DNA of 7,960 bases from an uncultured Clostridia bacterium (GCA_945926565.1 CAMELY010000062.1:1-7960); one strand, 5' to 3'; positions 1 through 7,883 are shown, numbered from the stretch's first letter. The notes: generated from the letters alone by a model not told the origin. Numbers and translations: made by a program.

Positions 1-1
1 C

Positions 2-502
2 GTCTACGGCAAGGAGGACACCCTGGTCACCATCCAGATCGATATGCTGCTGGCCGAGCGGTTCGGCATGTATTACACGGATAAGGACGGGGAGAAGAAG
101 CTGCCCTATATCATCCACCGCACCAGCCTGGGCTGCTATGAGCGTACCCTGGCCTACCTGATTGAGACCTATGCCGGCGCTCTGCCCACCTGGATGGCTC
201 CGGAGCAGGTTCGGGTGCTGCCCATCACCGACCGGGCCGCCGACTACTGCGCCGACTTCTGCGGCAAGCTGACCGCCCAGGGCTTCCGGGCCGAGGTGGA
301 CTACAGCTCCATAACCCTGCGGTACAAGATCCGCAATGCCCAGACCGACAAGGTTCCCTATATGGTCGTCGTGGGCGACAAGGACATGGAGAACAACACC
401 GTCTCCATCCGTCACCGCTCCGGCAAGGATCTGGGCGCCATGAGCCAGGACGCGTTTATCGCTCTGCTCCGGGACGTGGTGGATTCCAAGGCGAAGGACT
501 GA
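2..502 (+). CDS. thrS: Threonyl-tRNA synthetase, C-terminal part (5' end outside window)
   Basis: This class II aminoacyl-tRNA synthetase charges tRNA-Thr with threonine in the cytoplasm. Only the last 166 codons are present, in an open frame running in from the window edge, so the start and the N-terminal editing and TGS domains are not visible. Class II motif 3 is seen at fragment residues 39-48 (HRTSLGCYER). By comparison with E. coli ThrS, the His should be a ligand of the active-site zinc (His511) and the final Arg the invariant ATP-binding Arg520. The anticodon-binding domain begins near APEQVRVLPITD. The C-terminal RHRSGKDLGAMS is also typical of ThrS. It ends with TGA and is followed 32 bases later by an intrinsic terminator. 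Any T-box leader would lie upstream, outside the window. Identification is firm. Confidence 0.96.
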   Translation, partial: VYGKEDTLVTIQIDMLLAERFGMYYTDKDGEKKLPYIIHRTSLGCYERTLAYLIETYAGALPTWMAPEQVRVLPITDRAADYCADFCGKLTAQGFRAEVDYSSITLRYKIRNAQTDKVPYMVVVGDKDMENNTVSIRHRSGKDLGAMSQDAFIALLRDVVDSKAKD

Positions 503-534
503 GCAAACGCTATCCGCATCTCAATGTATAAGAG

Positions 535-569
535 ACCGGCCTGCCGCATTTTTACGGCAGGCCGGTTTT
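535..569 (+). terminator. Intrinsic terminator after thrS
   Basis: A perfect 12-bp stem (535-546 with 555-566) closes an 8-base loop, and the stem runs directly into a TTTT tract (566-569). This is a classical Rho-independent terminator for thrS. It also lies just beyond the 3' end of the convergent metF gene. Read on the minus strand the same hairpin is followed only by the mixed sequence TCTCTTAT, so it may stop metF transcripts less efficiently. Confidence 0.93.
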
Positions 570-598
570 GCATCTGTTATCTATAAAAAGGATCCCAC

Positions 599-1465
599 TT
601 ACAGCAGATCCCGAATCCCCTCATAGATGCGAACCACCACATCGGCGTTGTTCATGGCGTAGAGGTGCACGCCGTCGGCGCCAGCCTCGATGAGATCCCG
701 GAGCTGGCCGATGGCGTAGTCGATGCCCGCCTGATACAGGCCGTCGGGATTGTCCTGCCACTTGTCCAGCAGGGCCTGGAAGTCCTGGGGCAGGCTGGCG
801 TTGGAGAGGGCCAGGGTGCGGTCGATCTGGCTCTTGCGGACGATGGGCATGACGCCGGCGGAGACGGGCAGATCGATACCCTCCTTGCGGATCAGGGTCA
901 TGTAGCGGTAGAAGTGGAGGTTGTCGAAGAACATCTGGGTGCACAGGTGGGTGGCGCCGGACTCCTGCTTGATCTTCAGCATCTCCACATCCGCCCGGAG
1001 GGAGGGACTCTCCGGATGCTTCTCCGGATAGCAGGCTCCGGAGAGGCCGAAGGCGCCGTAATGGCCCCGGACAAAGGCGGCCAGATCGCTGGCGTGGTGG
1101 AAGTCGGTGAACTGCCGGATGTTGGGGTTCCGGTCCCCCCGGAGGATCATCAGATTGCGCACCCCGGCGGCAAAGAGCTGATCCAGGCTGTCCTCGATGC
1201 CCGTCCGGTTGGCGCCCACGCAGGTCAGGTGGGCCAGGGGCTCGATATTGAGCTGATTTTTCAGGTAGGAGGCCACCTGGCAGGTGGAGACGCCGCCGGT
1301 GCCGGAGCCGCCGGCGGAGCAGGTGACGCTGATAAAGTCGGGATGGACCGACTGCACCTGCTGCAGGGTTTGCTGAAGGGGCTCCCACTTCAGCTGCTGC
1401 TTGGGGGGAAAGAACTCCACCGAAAAAACGCAGCGCTTCTGGGCAAAAATCTTGCGGATGTACAT
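599..1465 (-). CDS. metF: Methylenetetrahydrofolate reductase
   Basis: MetF reduces 5,10-methylene-tetrahydrofolate to 5-methyl-tetrahydrofolate using FAD, supplying methyl groups for methionine synthesis or, in acetogens, the methyl branch of the Wood-Ljungdahl pathway. The 288 residues match the usual length of single-domain bacterial MetF (about 290). Visible signatures are SVEFFPP with the catalytic-type Glu17 (E. coli Glu28), HLTC at 79-82, LRGD with Asp111 (E. coli Asp120, which interacts with flavin), ACYPEKHPES at 144-153, TQMFFDN at 176-182 and HLYAMNN at 267-273. The ATG start has a GAGGAGA ribosome site (1473-1479) seven bases upstream. The gene is monocistronic here, convergent with thrS and divergent from ffs. 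Its 5' leader is only about 28 bases, leaving no room for a SAM riboswitch. No metV or metH partner is nearby, so the sequence does not decide between a methionine and an acetogenic role. Confidence 0.95.
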   Translation of the reverse strand: MYIRKIFAQKRCVFSVEFFPPKQQLKWEPLQQTLQQVQSVHPDFISVTCSAGGSGTGGVSTCQVASYLKNQLNIEPLAHLTCVGANRTGIEDSLDQLFAAGVRNLMILRGDRNPNIRQFTDFHHASDLAAFVRGHYGAFGLSGACYPEKHPESPSLRADVEMLKIKQESGATHLCTQMFFDNLHFYRYMTLIRKEGIDLPVSAGVMPIVRKSQIDRTLALSNASLPQDFQALLDKWQDNPDGLYQAGIDYAIGQLRDLIEAGADGVHLYAMNNADVVVRIYEGIRDLL

Positions 1466-1499
1466 AAAACTATCTCCTCAGTAGGTAATAACTGGGTAC

Positions 1500-1528
1500 A
1501 GTATAGCGGAATATTGCCGAAAATGCAA
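1500..1528 (-). promoter_or_regulatory. Sigma-A-type promoter of metF
   Basis: Read on the minus strand, TTGCAT (1523-1528) and TATACT (1500-1505) are separated by exactly 17 bases, giving a near-consensus housekeeping promoter. Transcription should begin near 1493, leaving a leader of about 28 bases that contains the metF SD. The spacer carries the 9-mer GCGGAATAT (plus-strand reading, 1506-1514), which recurs in the spacer of the divergent ffs promoter. Confidence 0.8.
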
Positions 1529-1576
1529 GCAGACCCGAACCAAATCTGAAGAAAACGAAAAAAACAAAAGTCGGTC

Positions 1577-1605
1577 TTGATAATTTCCGCGGAATATAGT
1601 AAAAT
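1577..1605 (+). promoter_or_regulatory. Sigma-A-type promoter of the SRP RNA gene
   Basis: TTGATA (1577-1582) and TAAAAT (1600-1605) are separated by 17 bases, upstream of the SRP RNA. Start of transcription is expected near 1612, about 20 bases before the first helix of the RNA, so the 5' end is probably trimmed. An A-rich tract (about 1553-1569) lies just upstream of the -35 box and could act as an UP element, which would suit a stable-RNA promoter. A perfect 10-bp palindrome, TTCCGCGGAA (1585-1594), sits in the spacer. Confidence 0.8.
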
Positions 1606-1631
1606 AAACAAGCCTTGTAAAGGTCGAGACG

Positions 1632-1859
1632 GCTCATGGATAGCCGCACCTGTCGGGGAAGCAGCGCTTCCCGGGCCTTTGCTATGTTGTCTGAAGCGGC
1701 ATTCGGTGTTGACAGCCGGTCCTGCGCAATGTCAGCCCGTGAACCATGTCAGGCGGGGAACCGAGCAGCATTAAGCGGAACCTGGTGTGTGCCGCAGCCC
1801 GCCGGCTCGAGCCGTCTGCCGCTTCAGAGAGCACAGCAGATGCGTGCGGTTCCATGAGC
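1632..1859 (+). ncRNA. ffs: Signal recognition particle RNA, large bacterial type (scRNA)
   Basis: This RNA is the scaffold of the signal recognition particle: with Ffh it guides nascent membrane and secreted proteins to FtsY and the translocon. Diagnostic core sequence is GTGAACCATGTCAGG (1739-1753), a GGAA tetraloop (1757-1760) and AGCAGCATTAAG (1764-1775), matching the Bacillus scRNA core. GTGTTGACA and TCCTGCGCAA (1707-1729) are also conserved with it. Helix 5 is supported by TCTGAAGCGGC (1690-1700) pairing with GCCGCTTCAGA (1818-1828). The Alu end is closed by GCTCATGGA (1632-1640) with TCCATGAGC (1851-1859) and by GCCGCAC (1643-1649) with GTGCGGT (1844-1850). The tetraloop stem is CGG/CCG instead of the Bacillus UCC/GGA, a fully compensated change. 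About 228 nt, somewhat shorter than the B. subtilis RNA. The exact mature ends are inferred from pairing. Confidence 0.93.
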
Positions 1860-1863
1860 TTTT
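1851..1863 (+). terminator. Terminator formed by the closing helix of SRP RNA
   Basis: The 3' strand of the outermost SRP RNA helix (1851-1859, paired with 1632-1640) is followed at once by TTTT (1860-1863) and then CTGTTT. No separate terminator hairpin is seen before the next gene, so the long-range closing helix appears to serve as the stop signal. Read-through into the downstream membrane-protein gene is possible because the T run is short. Confidence 0.55.
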
Positions 1864-1891
1864 CTGTTTCGCAGGAGAGGAGAGAGATTAT

Positions 1892-2446
1892 ATGAGTTTG
1901 GGCGTAATCAAATTTCTGGCCTACGGCCTGTTCGGAGAGCGGCTGCTGGGCGAAGTCATGAACAAGGCGGACACGCCGGGCACGGTTCTTCCCATCGGAG
2001 TGATCATTGCTGTGACGATTGCTGCGGTTTGCTGCATATCCCACTTCAAAAAGGCGAAACAGTATCTGGCTGTTTTGCTGACCGTCGTTGCCTATATCTG
2101 TCTGATCGGCGGGGTCTGCGCTGTGGCGATGCTGATCGTCTGGCTGATTCTGATGGCGCTGGCGCATGCGGGTGAGGATGACAACAAGAAGCAGCCTTCC
2201 CGCTCTGCTGAAGAAGAGGCAGCCCGAGACGCCGCATTGAGAGACGCCTATCAGCGGCTCCACAGCTTTTCGGAGCGGCTTGACTCCTGCCTGACCGAGG
2301 ATAAGAAAAGCGAATTCCTCCGCGATGCCAGCTGGGTGATGCACTCCAGCAGTGCAACGCCGGAGGACTATGACCGGCTGATCGGAGACTGGGAGCACTA
2401 CCTGTACGACCCCATGCCCGGCAGCAGAAACGGCCCGCGGCTGTGA
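1892..2446 (+). CDS. Unrecognised membrane protein, 184 aa
   Basis: I do not recognise a family. The N-terminal 30 residues are moderately hydrophobic with scattered charges. A clear membrane segment spans about residues 31-50. A long hydrophobic stretch at 57-93 is broken by a Gly-Gly at 73-74, so it may be one long helix or a two-helix hairpin. From residue 94 the protein is soluble and highly charged: an acidic/Lys patch, a probable amphipathic helix (about 105-145), and a Trp/Tyr-rich end with WVMHSSS and DWEHYLYDP. The ATG at 1892 was chosen because AGGAG (1878-1882) lies nine bases upstream. An in-frame ATG at 1787 would place translation inside the SRP RNA and was rejected. The gene sits 32 bases after the ffs helix and 48 bases before dnaX. 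Codon choice is less GC-biased than its neighbours (runs of GCT, ATT, GTT), suggesting a young or lineage-specific gene. Coding status is likely from length, SD and membrane pattern; function is unknown. Confidence 0.75.
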   Translation: MSLGVIKFLAYGLFGERLLGEVMNKADTPGTVLPIGVIIAVTIAAVCCISHFKKAKQYLAVLLTVVAYICLIGGVCAVAMLIVWLILMALAHAGEDDNKKQPSRSAEEEAARDAALRDAYQRLHSFSERLDSCLTEDKKSEFLRDASWVMHSSSATPEDYDRLIGDWEHYLYDPMPGSRNGPRL

Positions 2447-2494
2447 CCTGGCCTGAGCGCGGCATACATATGATTTCAGAGGGGAGGGCATCGG

Positions 2495-4279
<1,785 letters not shown>

Positions 4280-4318
4280 GTAAAACCATTTATATCAGGA
4301 TAAAAGGAGAATGTGACA

Positions 4319-4684
4319 ATGGCAAAGGGATTCAACAGCCGCAATATGCGGGGTATGGGCGGCATGGGCGGAGGCATCAACATGAATATGATCCGTCAGG
4401 CCCAGAAGATGCAGGCGGACATGGAGAAGATGCAGGCGGATCTGGAGCAGAAGACCTATTCCGCCAAGGCCGGCGGCGGCATGGTGGAGGCGGTGGTCTC
4501 CGGCAAAAAGGAGCTGACGAAGATCACCATCAACCCCGAGGTGCTGGATCCGGAGGATCCCGGCATGCTGGAGGATCTGGTGCTCCTGGCGGTCAATGAG
4601 GCGCTGCGCCTGGCCAATGAGGACGCTGCCAGCAGCATGAATCAAATTACCGGCGGCCTGAATCTGGGCGGCCTGGGTCTGTAA
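4319..4684 (+). CDS. ybaB: YbaB/EbfC-family nucleoid-associated protein
   Basis: YbaB/EbfC proteins are small dimeric DNA-binding proteins that coat the nucleoid. The gene is classically found right after dnaX, as here (39-base gap). At 121 residues it is slightly long because of a Gly/Met-rich N-terminal extension (about 1-23) before the family core. The core has an amphipathic helix of Met-Gln-Ala repeats (25-45), then GGGMVEAVVSGKKELTKITI (52-71), NPEVLDPEDPGMLEDLVL (72-89) and a C-terminal helix from AVNEALRLA (91-99) into a Gly/Leu-rich tail. The ATG at 4319 is preferred: AGGAGA (4305-4310) lies eight bases upstream, whereas the in-frame GTG at 4313 is only two bases from it. A strong terminator follows. 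recR, the usual next gene, is absent. Confidence 0.94.
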   Translation: MAKGFNSRNMRGMGGMGGGINMNMIRQAQKMQADMEKMQADLEQKTYSAKAGGGMVEAVVSGKKELTKITINPEVLDPEDPGMLEDLVLLAVNEALRLANEDAASSMNQITGGLNLGGLGL

Positions 4685-4691
4685 TACCACT

Positions 4692-4734
4692 GGGCCGCCG
4701 CAGAGGAAGCTCTGCCGCGGCCCTTCCTGTTTTT
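4692..4734 (+). terminator. Intrinsic terminator after ybaB
   Basis: A GC-rich hairpin pairs 4692-4698 with 4717-4723 (7 bp) and 4700-4705 with 4710-4715 (6 bp), separated by one C-C mismatch and closed by a GAAG loop. It is followed by the T-rich tail TTCCTGTTTTT (4724-4734). This should end the dnaX-ybaB transcript. The tail runs straight into the SD of the next gene. Confidence 0.87.
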
Positions 4735-4743
4735 GGAAGGAGG
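4722..4743 (+). promoter_or_regulatory. Possible SD-masking hairpin of the lipoprotein gene
   Basis: CCTTCC (4722-4727) is perfectly complementary to GGAAGG (4735-4740) across a 7-base T-rich loop. The second arm is the first part of the SD GGAAGGAGG (4735-4743), while the first arm shares two bases with the 3' strand of the ybaB terminator stem. In RNA reading through from ybaB this hairpin could reduce ribosome access. The pairing is directly visible; any regulatory role is inference. Confidence 0.4.
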
Positions 4744-4750
4744 CGACATT

Positions 4751-6667
4751 GTGAAAAAACTGTTGTCACTGCTGCTCATCCTGGCGCTGGTTCTGTCCGG
4801 CTGCGCCCCCAAACTCCCCATGGGGGAACAGACAACACCGGAACAGCCCCCTGCCCAGGAGGAAGAAGAGCAGCCTGTACCGGAGCCGGAGCCTGAGCCG
4901 GAACGGCTGGATTTGGAGACGGTGGCGGTGGAGGGAGCCCCCGGCTTTTATGACCTGAGCGCCTTGCCTCAACTGGAGGGGGTGACGATAGGGGACGCCG
5001 TCCTGCTGGACGAGAACACCGTTGCCCTGCTCACTGGGGAGCAGGGGGACACGGTGTGCCTGCTGAACCTGGAGACGGGGACGTTGGAGACCCTCTGTAC
5101 CCTCACCCTGAAGCGGGAGGAAGACTGGGGCAGCACCAGCATCCGGTGGGCAGAGCCCCTGGTGGTCTGGGACAATGTCTGGGGCGGCGGCTTTGTCATC
5201 GCCCGGGACGGCAGCTATTCCACGATGTATCCCCCGGAAGAGGGATACATCGACAGCTGGAACTGCGTCTTCACCCGGGAGGCCTGCTACTGGTATGACA
5301 GCGGGAGCGCCCAGGTGCGGAAGACGGCATGTGATGACCCGGATTGGATTACGGTGGGCAGCATCCCGGTGGAGTATTACTATGCCTCCCCCGTGGGACT
5401 CACGGAGGACGGCAGCGGCATGGTACTGACTGCCGACACGGAACGGGGGGAAAAACGGGTTACGCTGGTGATGAGCCTGACCTCCGGGGAAATCACGGCG
5501 GTCTATGAGGGGACGGAGTGCGTCAGCCAGCTGACGGGAAGGCCTCAGATTGCCATAGACTATCCGGAAACCGATGAAATAGAGGTGGCCGGGGATGGCG
5601 TGACCGCAGACTTCCGGCAGCGGCTCCGGGTTCAGCGGCCCGGAGAGCAGGTGGAGGAGATTGTGGATCTGGCCGGACTGAGAAATGGTGAGAGCGGAGA
5701 GCTGGGTCTCTGCGGTCTAAACCCCGCCTGCCAGGAGACGGTCTGGGGCAGGAGCCTGCTCTGGACCTGGACGGAGACCTATCACCTGCTGCTCTGGGAC
5801 TATCGGAACGTGACACCGGAGGAGGTTCCCCTGGCGGAGCTGGTGCCCTATGAGCCTCCGGTCTACGATCTGGGAGAGATCAGTCAGCGGGCGGACGAGA
5901 TGGAGGAGACCTACGGGGTGCGGATCTATCTGGGCCAGGAGGTGACCAGCGCCCCCTTCCCGGACTACACCCTGGAGGCCTGCGAGGATCTGGCCTACAT
6001 CAGCGATGCCCTGGATGTGCTGGAGACTGCCCTGGCTTACTACCCGGAGGGGTACCTGGAGCAGCTGGGGGGTGACTCGGTGCGGGAATTGTGTTTCTAT
6101 CTCTCCGGACGGATGAGCCCCCTGGACGCCTCGGTCAGCATTGACGATCCAGGAGGCCTGGCCTGTCAGGTGGATGGGCTGGAGCTGCTGGCCTTTAACG
6201 TGGACTATATCCGGCCCCAGGATGTGGTTCATGAGCTGACCCATGTGCTGGATCACTGGCTGTGGGCGGAGGGCACCCTGGACGAGGAGACCTGGAGCGC
6301 CATGAACCCGGAGAACTTTGACTACTACTACGCTTACATCAATGAAAACGGCGAAAGCTATGAGTGGGCGGGGGATACCAAATACACCAGCTGGGGCAAT
6401 GCCTATTACAGTGGGGATGTGGACAGCGTCTATTTCATCGACCCCTATTCCACCACCTTCCCCACTGAGGACCGGGCCCGGCTGATGGAGTATGTGCTGG
6501 CAAATCCCGGGGGCAGCCCGGAGTCCAGCTTTGAGAGCGTCCATCTCCAGGAAAAGCTGACCTATTATTTCCAGTGCATCCGCAATACCTTTGACACCGC
6601 CGGCTGGCCGGAACAGACCAGCTGGGAGGCGGCTCTGGCCAGCATGGCGCCGGAGTCTGCAGAATGA
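4751..6667 (+). CDS. Surface lipoprotein with C-terminal HExxH peptidase-like domain
   Basis: The 638-residue protein begins with a lipoprotein signal peptide: MKK, a hydrophobic core, and lipobox VLSGC with Cys18 as the lipidation site. It should therefore sit on the outer face of the membrane. An acidic Pro/Glu linker (about 27-52) follows. Residues 55-370 are rich in short beta-strand-like units with Gly/Asp turns and several Trp, resembling a beta-propeller, though I cannot assign a family. The C-terminal part (about 370-630) contains HELTHVLDH (494-502), i.e. HExxH plus another His. Further on, FIDPYSTTFPTED (562-574) recalls the YA..nxxED segment of gluzincin-type zinc peptidases, making Glu573 a candidate third zinc ligand. 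The GTG at 4751 is chosen because AAGGAGG ends seven bases before it and MKK begins a standard signal peptide; the in-frame TTG at 4733 would overlap the SD. It follows the ybaB terminator and its stop lies 17 bases before the aminotransferase start. Peptidase activity is inferred; the substrate is unknown. Confidence 0.85.
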   Translation: MKKLLSLLLILALVLSGCAPKLPMGEQTTPEQPPAQEEEEQPVPEPEPEPERLDLETVAVEGAPGFYDLSALPQLEGVTIGDAVLLDENTVALLTGEQGDTVCLLNLETGTLETLCTLTLKREEDWGSTSIRWAEPLVVWDNVWGGGFVIARDGSYSTMYPPEEGYIDSWNCVFTREACYWYDSGSAQVRKTACDDPDWITVGSIPVEYYYASPVGLTEDGSGMVLTADTERGEKRVTLVMSLTSGEITAVYEGTECVSQLTGRPQIAIDYPETDEIEVAGDGVTADFRQRLRVQRPGEQVEEIVDLAGLRNGESGELGLCGLNPACQETVWGRSLLWTWTETYHLLLWDYRNVTPEEVPLAELVPYEPPVYDLGEISQRADEMEETYGVRIYLGQEVTSAPFPDYTLEACEDLAYISDALDVLETALAYYPEGYLEQLGGDSVRELCFYLSGRMSPLDASVSIDDPGGLACQVDGLELLAFNVDYIRPQDVVHELTHVLDHWLWAEGTLDEETWSAMNPENFDYYYAYINENGESYEWAGDTKYTSWGNAYYSGDVDSVYFIDPYSTTFPTEDRARLMEYVLANPGGSPESSFESVHLQEKLTYYFQCIRNTFDTAGWPEQTSWEAALASMAPESAE

Positions 6668-6684
6668 GAAGAGAGGGAACCACA

Positions 6685-7872
6685 ATGCTCAATCAACAGG
6701 CCGTCCAGTACGGCGAGGCCCGGTCGGTGATCCGGGAGCTCTTTGAATACGGCAACCAGCGGGCGAAAATCGTGGGCCGGGAGAATGTCTATGACTTCTC
6801 CCTGGGCAATCCCAGCGTGGCTCCGCCCCCTCAGGTGGGGGAGGAGATTCAGCGGCTGCTCCGGGAGGCGGATCCCTGCGCCCTCCACGGCTACACCAGC
6901 GCTCCCGGCGACCCGGAGGCCCGGGCGCGGATGGCGGACTCCATCTCCCACCGGTTCGGGGCGGACTGCCGGGGGGAGGAGCTGTATCTCACCGCCGGCG
7001 CCGCCGCAGGGCTGTGCTGCTGCCTGCATGGGCTGTGCAATCCGGGGGATGAGGTGGTGGTATTTGCCCCCTTCTTCCCGGAGTACGGGGTCTTCATCCA
7101 GGGGGCCGGAGCGGTCATGCGGATCGTGCCTGCGAAAATTGAGGACTTCCAGATCGACTTTGAAGATCTGGAGCGGACGATTACCCCCAAGACCAAGGCG
7201 CTCATCGTCAACTCCCCCAACAACCCCTCCGGGGCGGTGTATAGCCGGGAGACCCTGACCCGGCTGGCCGGGCTGCTGGAGGAGCGGCAGCGGGAATACG
7301 GACACCCCATCTACCTGATCAGCGACGAGCCCTACCGGGAGATCGCTTTTGCCGGCGTGGAGGTGCCCTGGATTCCCGGCCTCTACCGGAACACTCTGGT
7401 CTGCTACTCCTGGTCCAAGTCCCTCTCCCTGCCCGGAGAGCGGATCGGCTACGTCTATGTCCCTGGCCGGGTGGAGGAGAGCAAGCGGGTCTATGCCGCC
7501 GTGGCGGGCGCCGGGCGGATGCTGGGCTATGTCTGCGCCCCCAGCCTGATTCAGCGGGTGGCGGCGGCCTGCTGCGACCTGACGGCGGACCTCTCCGTGT
7601 ACGAGACCAACGCCAGACTGCTGATGGAGGGCCTGGGGGAGATGGGCTACCAGTGCGTGGCCCCCAAGGGCACCTTCTACCTCTTCCCCCGGAGCCTGGA
7701 GCCGGACGACATGGCCTTCTGCCGGGCGGCTCAGGCCCTGGACCTGCTGGTGGTGCCGGGCAGCGGCTTCTCTTGCCCGGGACATGTGCGCATCTCCTAC
7801 TGCGTGCCCACCCAGCGGATTCAGCGGGCGCTGCCGGTGTTCCGGAAGCTGGCGGAGCAGTACGGAAAATAA
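6685..7872 (+). CDS. Class I PLP-dependent aminotransferase
   Basis: A fold-type I aminotransferase of the aspartate aminotransferase superfamily, moving an amino group between an amino acid and a 2-oxoacid with pyridoxal phosphate in the cytoplasm. The 395 residues fit the family. Visible elements are YDFSLGNPS (36-44), the substrate-domain HGYTSAPG (68-75), NSPNNPSG with Asn180 (176-183), DEPY with Asp214 and Tyr217 (214-217), SWSKSLSLPGERIGY with Schiff-base Lys245 (242-256) and the carboxylate-binding Arg369 in HVRISYC. Close Clostridia relatives are usually annotated as generic aminotransferases, and the amino acid used cannot be read from sequence. The ATG at 6685 is chosen because GAGGG (6673-6677) lies seven bases upstream and the resulting N-terminus fits the family. 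An in-frame ATG at 6664 overlaps the lipoprotein stop as ATGA and would add seven residues. Translational coupling with the lipoprotein is likely either way. Confidence 0.92.
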   Translation: MLNQQAVQYGEARSVIRELFEYGNQRAKIVGRENVYDFSLGNPSVAPPPQVGEEIQRLLREADPCALHGYTSAPGDPEARARMADSISHRFGADCRGEELYLTAGAAAGLCCCLHGLCNPGDEVVVFAPFFPEYGVFIQGAGAVMRIVPAKIEDFQIDFEDLERTITPKTKALIVNSPNNPSGAVYSRETLTRLAGLLEERQREYGHPIYLISDEPYREIAFAGVEVPWIPGLYRNTLVCYSWSKSLSLPGERIGYVYVPGRVEESKRVYAAVAGAGRMLGYVCAPSLIQRVAAACCDLTADLSVYETNARLLMEGLGEMGYQCVAPKGTFYLFPRSLEPDDMAFCRAAQALDLLVVPGSGFSCPGHVRISYCVPTQRIQRALPVFRKLAEQYGK

Positions 7873-7883
7873 AACGCAATCCC

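Noticed and set aside
1466..1499. SAM riboswitch or T-box upstream of metF
   Set aside because: The predicted leader is only about 28 bases long, too short for either.
665..1549. Plus-strand open frame (294 codons) antisense to metF
   Set aside because: It covers the metF coding region and promoter in reverse; metF motifs, SD and promoter make the minus-strand reading certain.
1709..1738. Perfect TTGACA at 1709-1714 as a promoter for the downstream gene
   Set aside because: It belongs to the conserved GTGTTGAC segment of SRP RNA and has no -10-like sequence about 17 bases downstream.
1787..1891. In-frame upstream extension of the membrane-protein gene from the ATG at 1787
   Set aside because: It would translate the 3' third of the SRP RNA; the ATG at 1892 has a proper SD at the right distance.
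2447..2494. A dnaX promoter in the gap after the membrane-protein gene (CATATGAT-like -10)
   Set aside because: No acceptable -35 box lies about 17 bases upstream, so dnaX is probably read from further upstream or from a promoter I cannot see.
5717..6685. Minus-strand open frame (322 codons) antisense to the lipoprotein
   Set aside because: Antisense shadow of the peptidase-like domain; no SD, promoter or domain signature.
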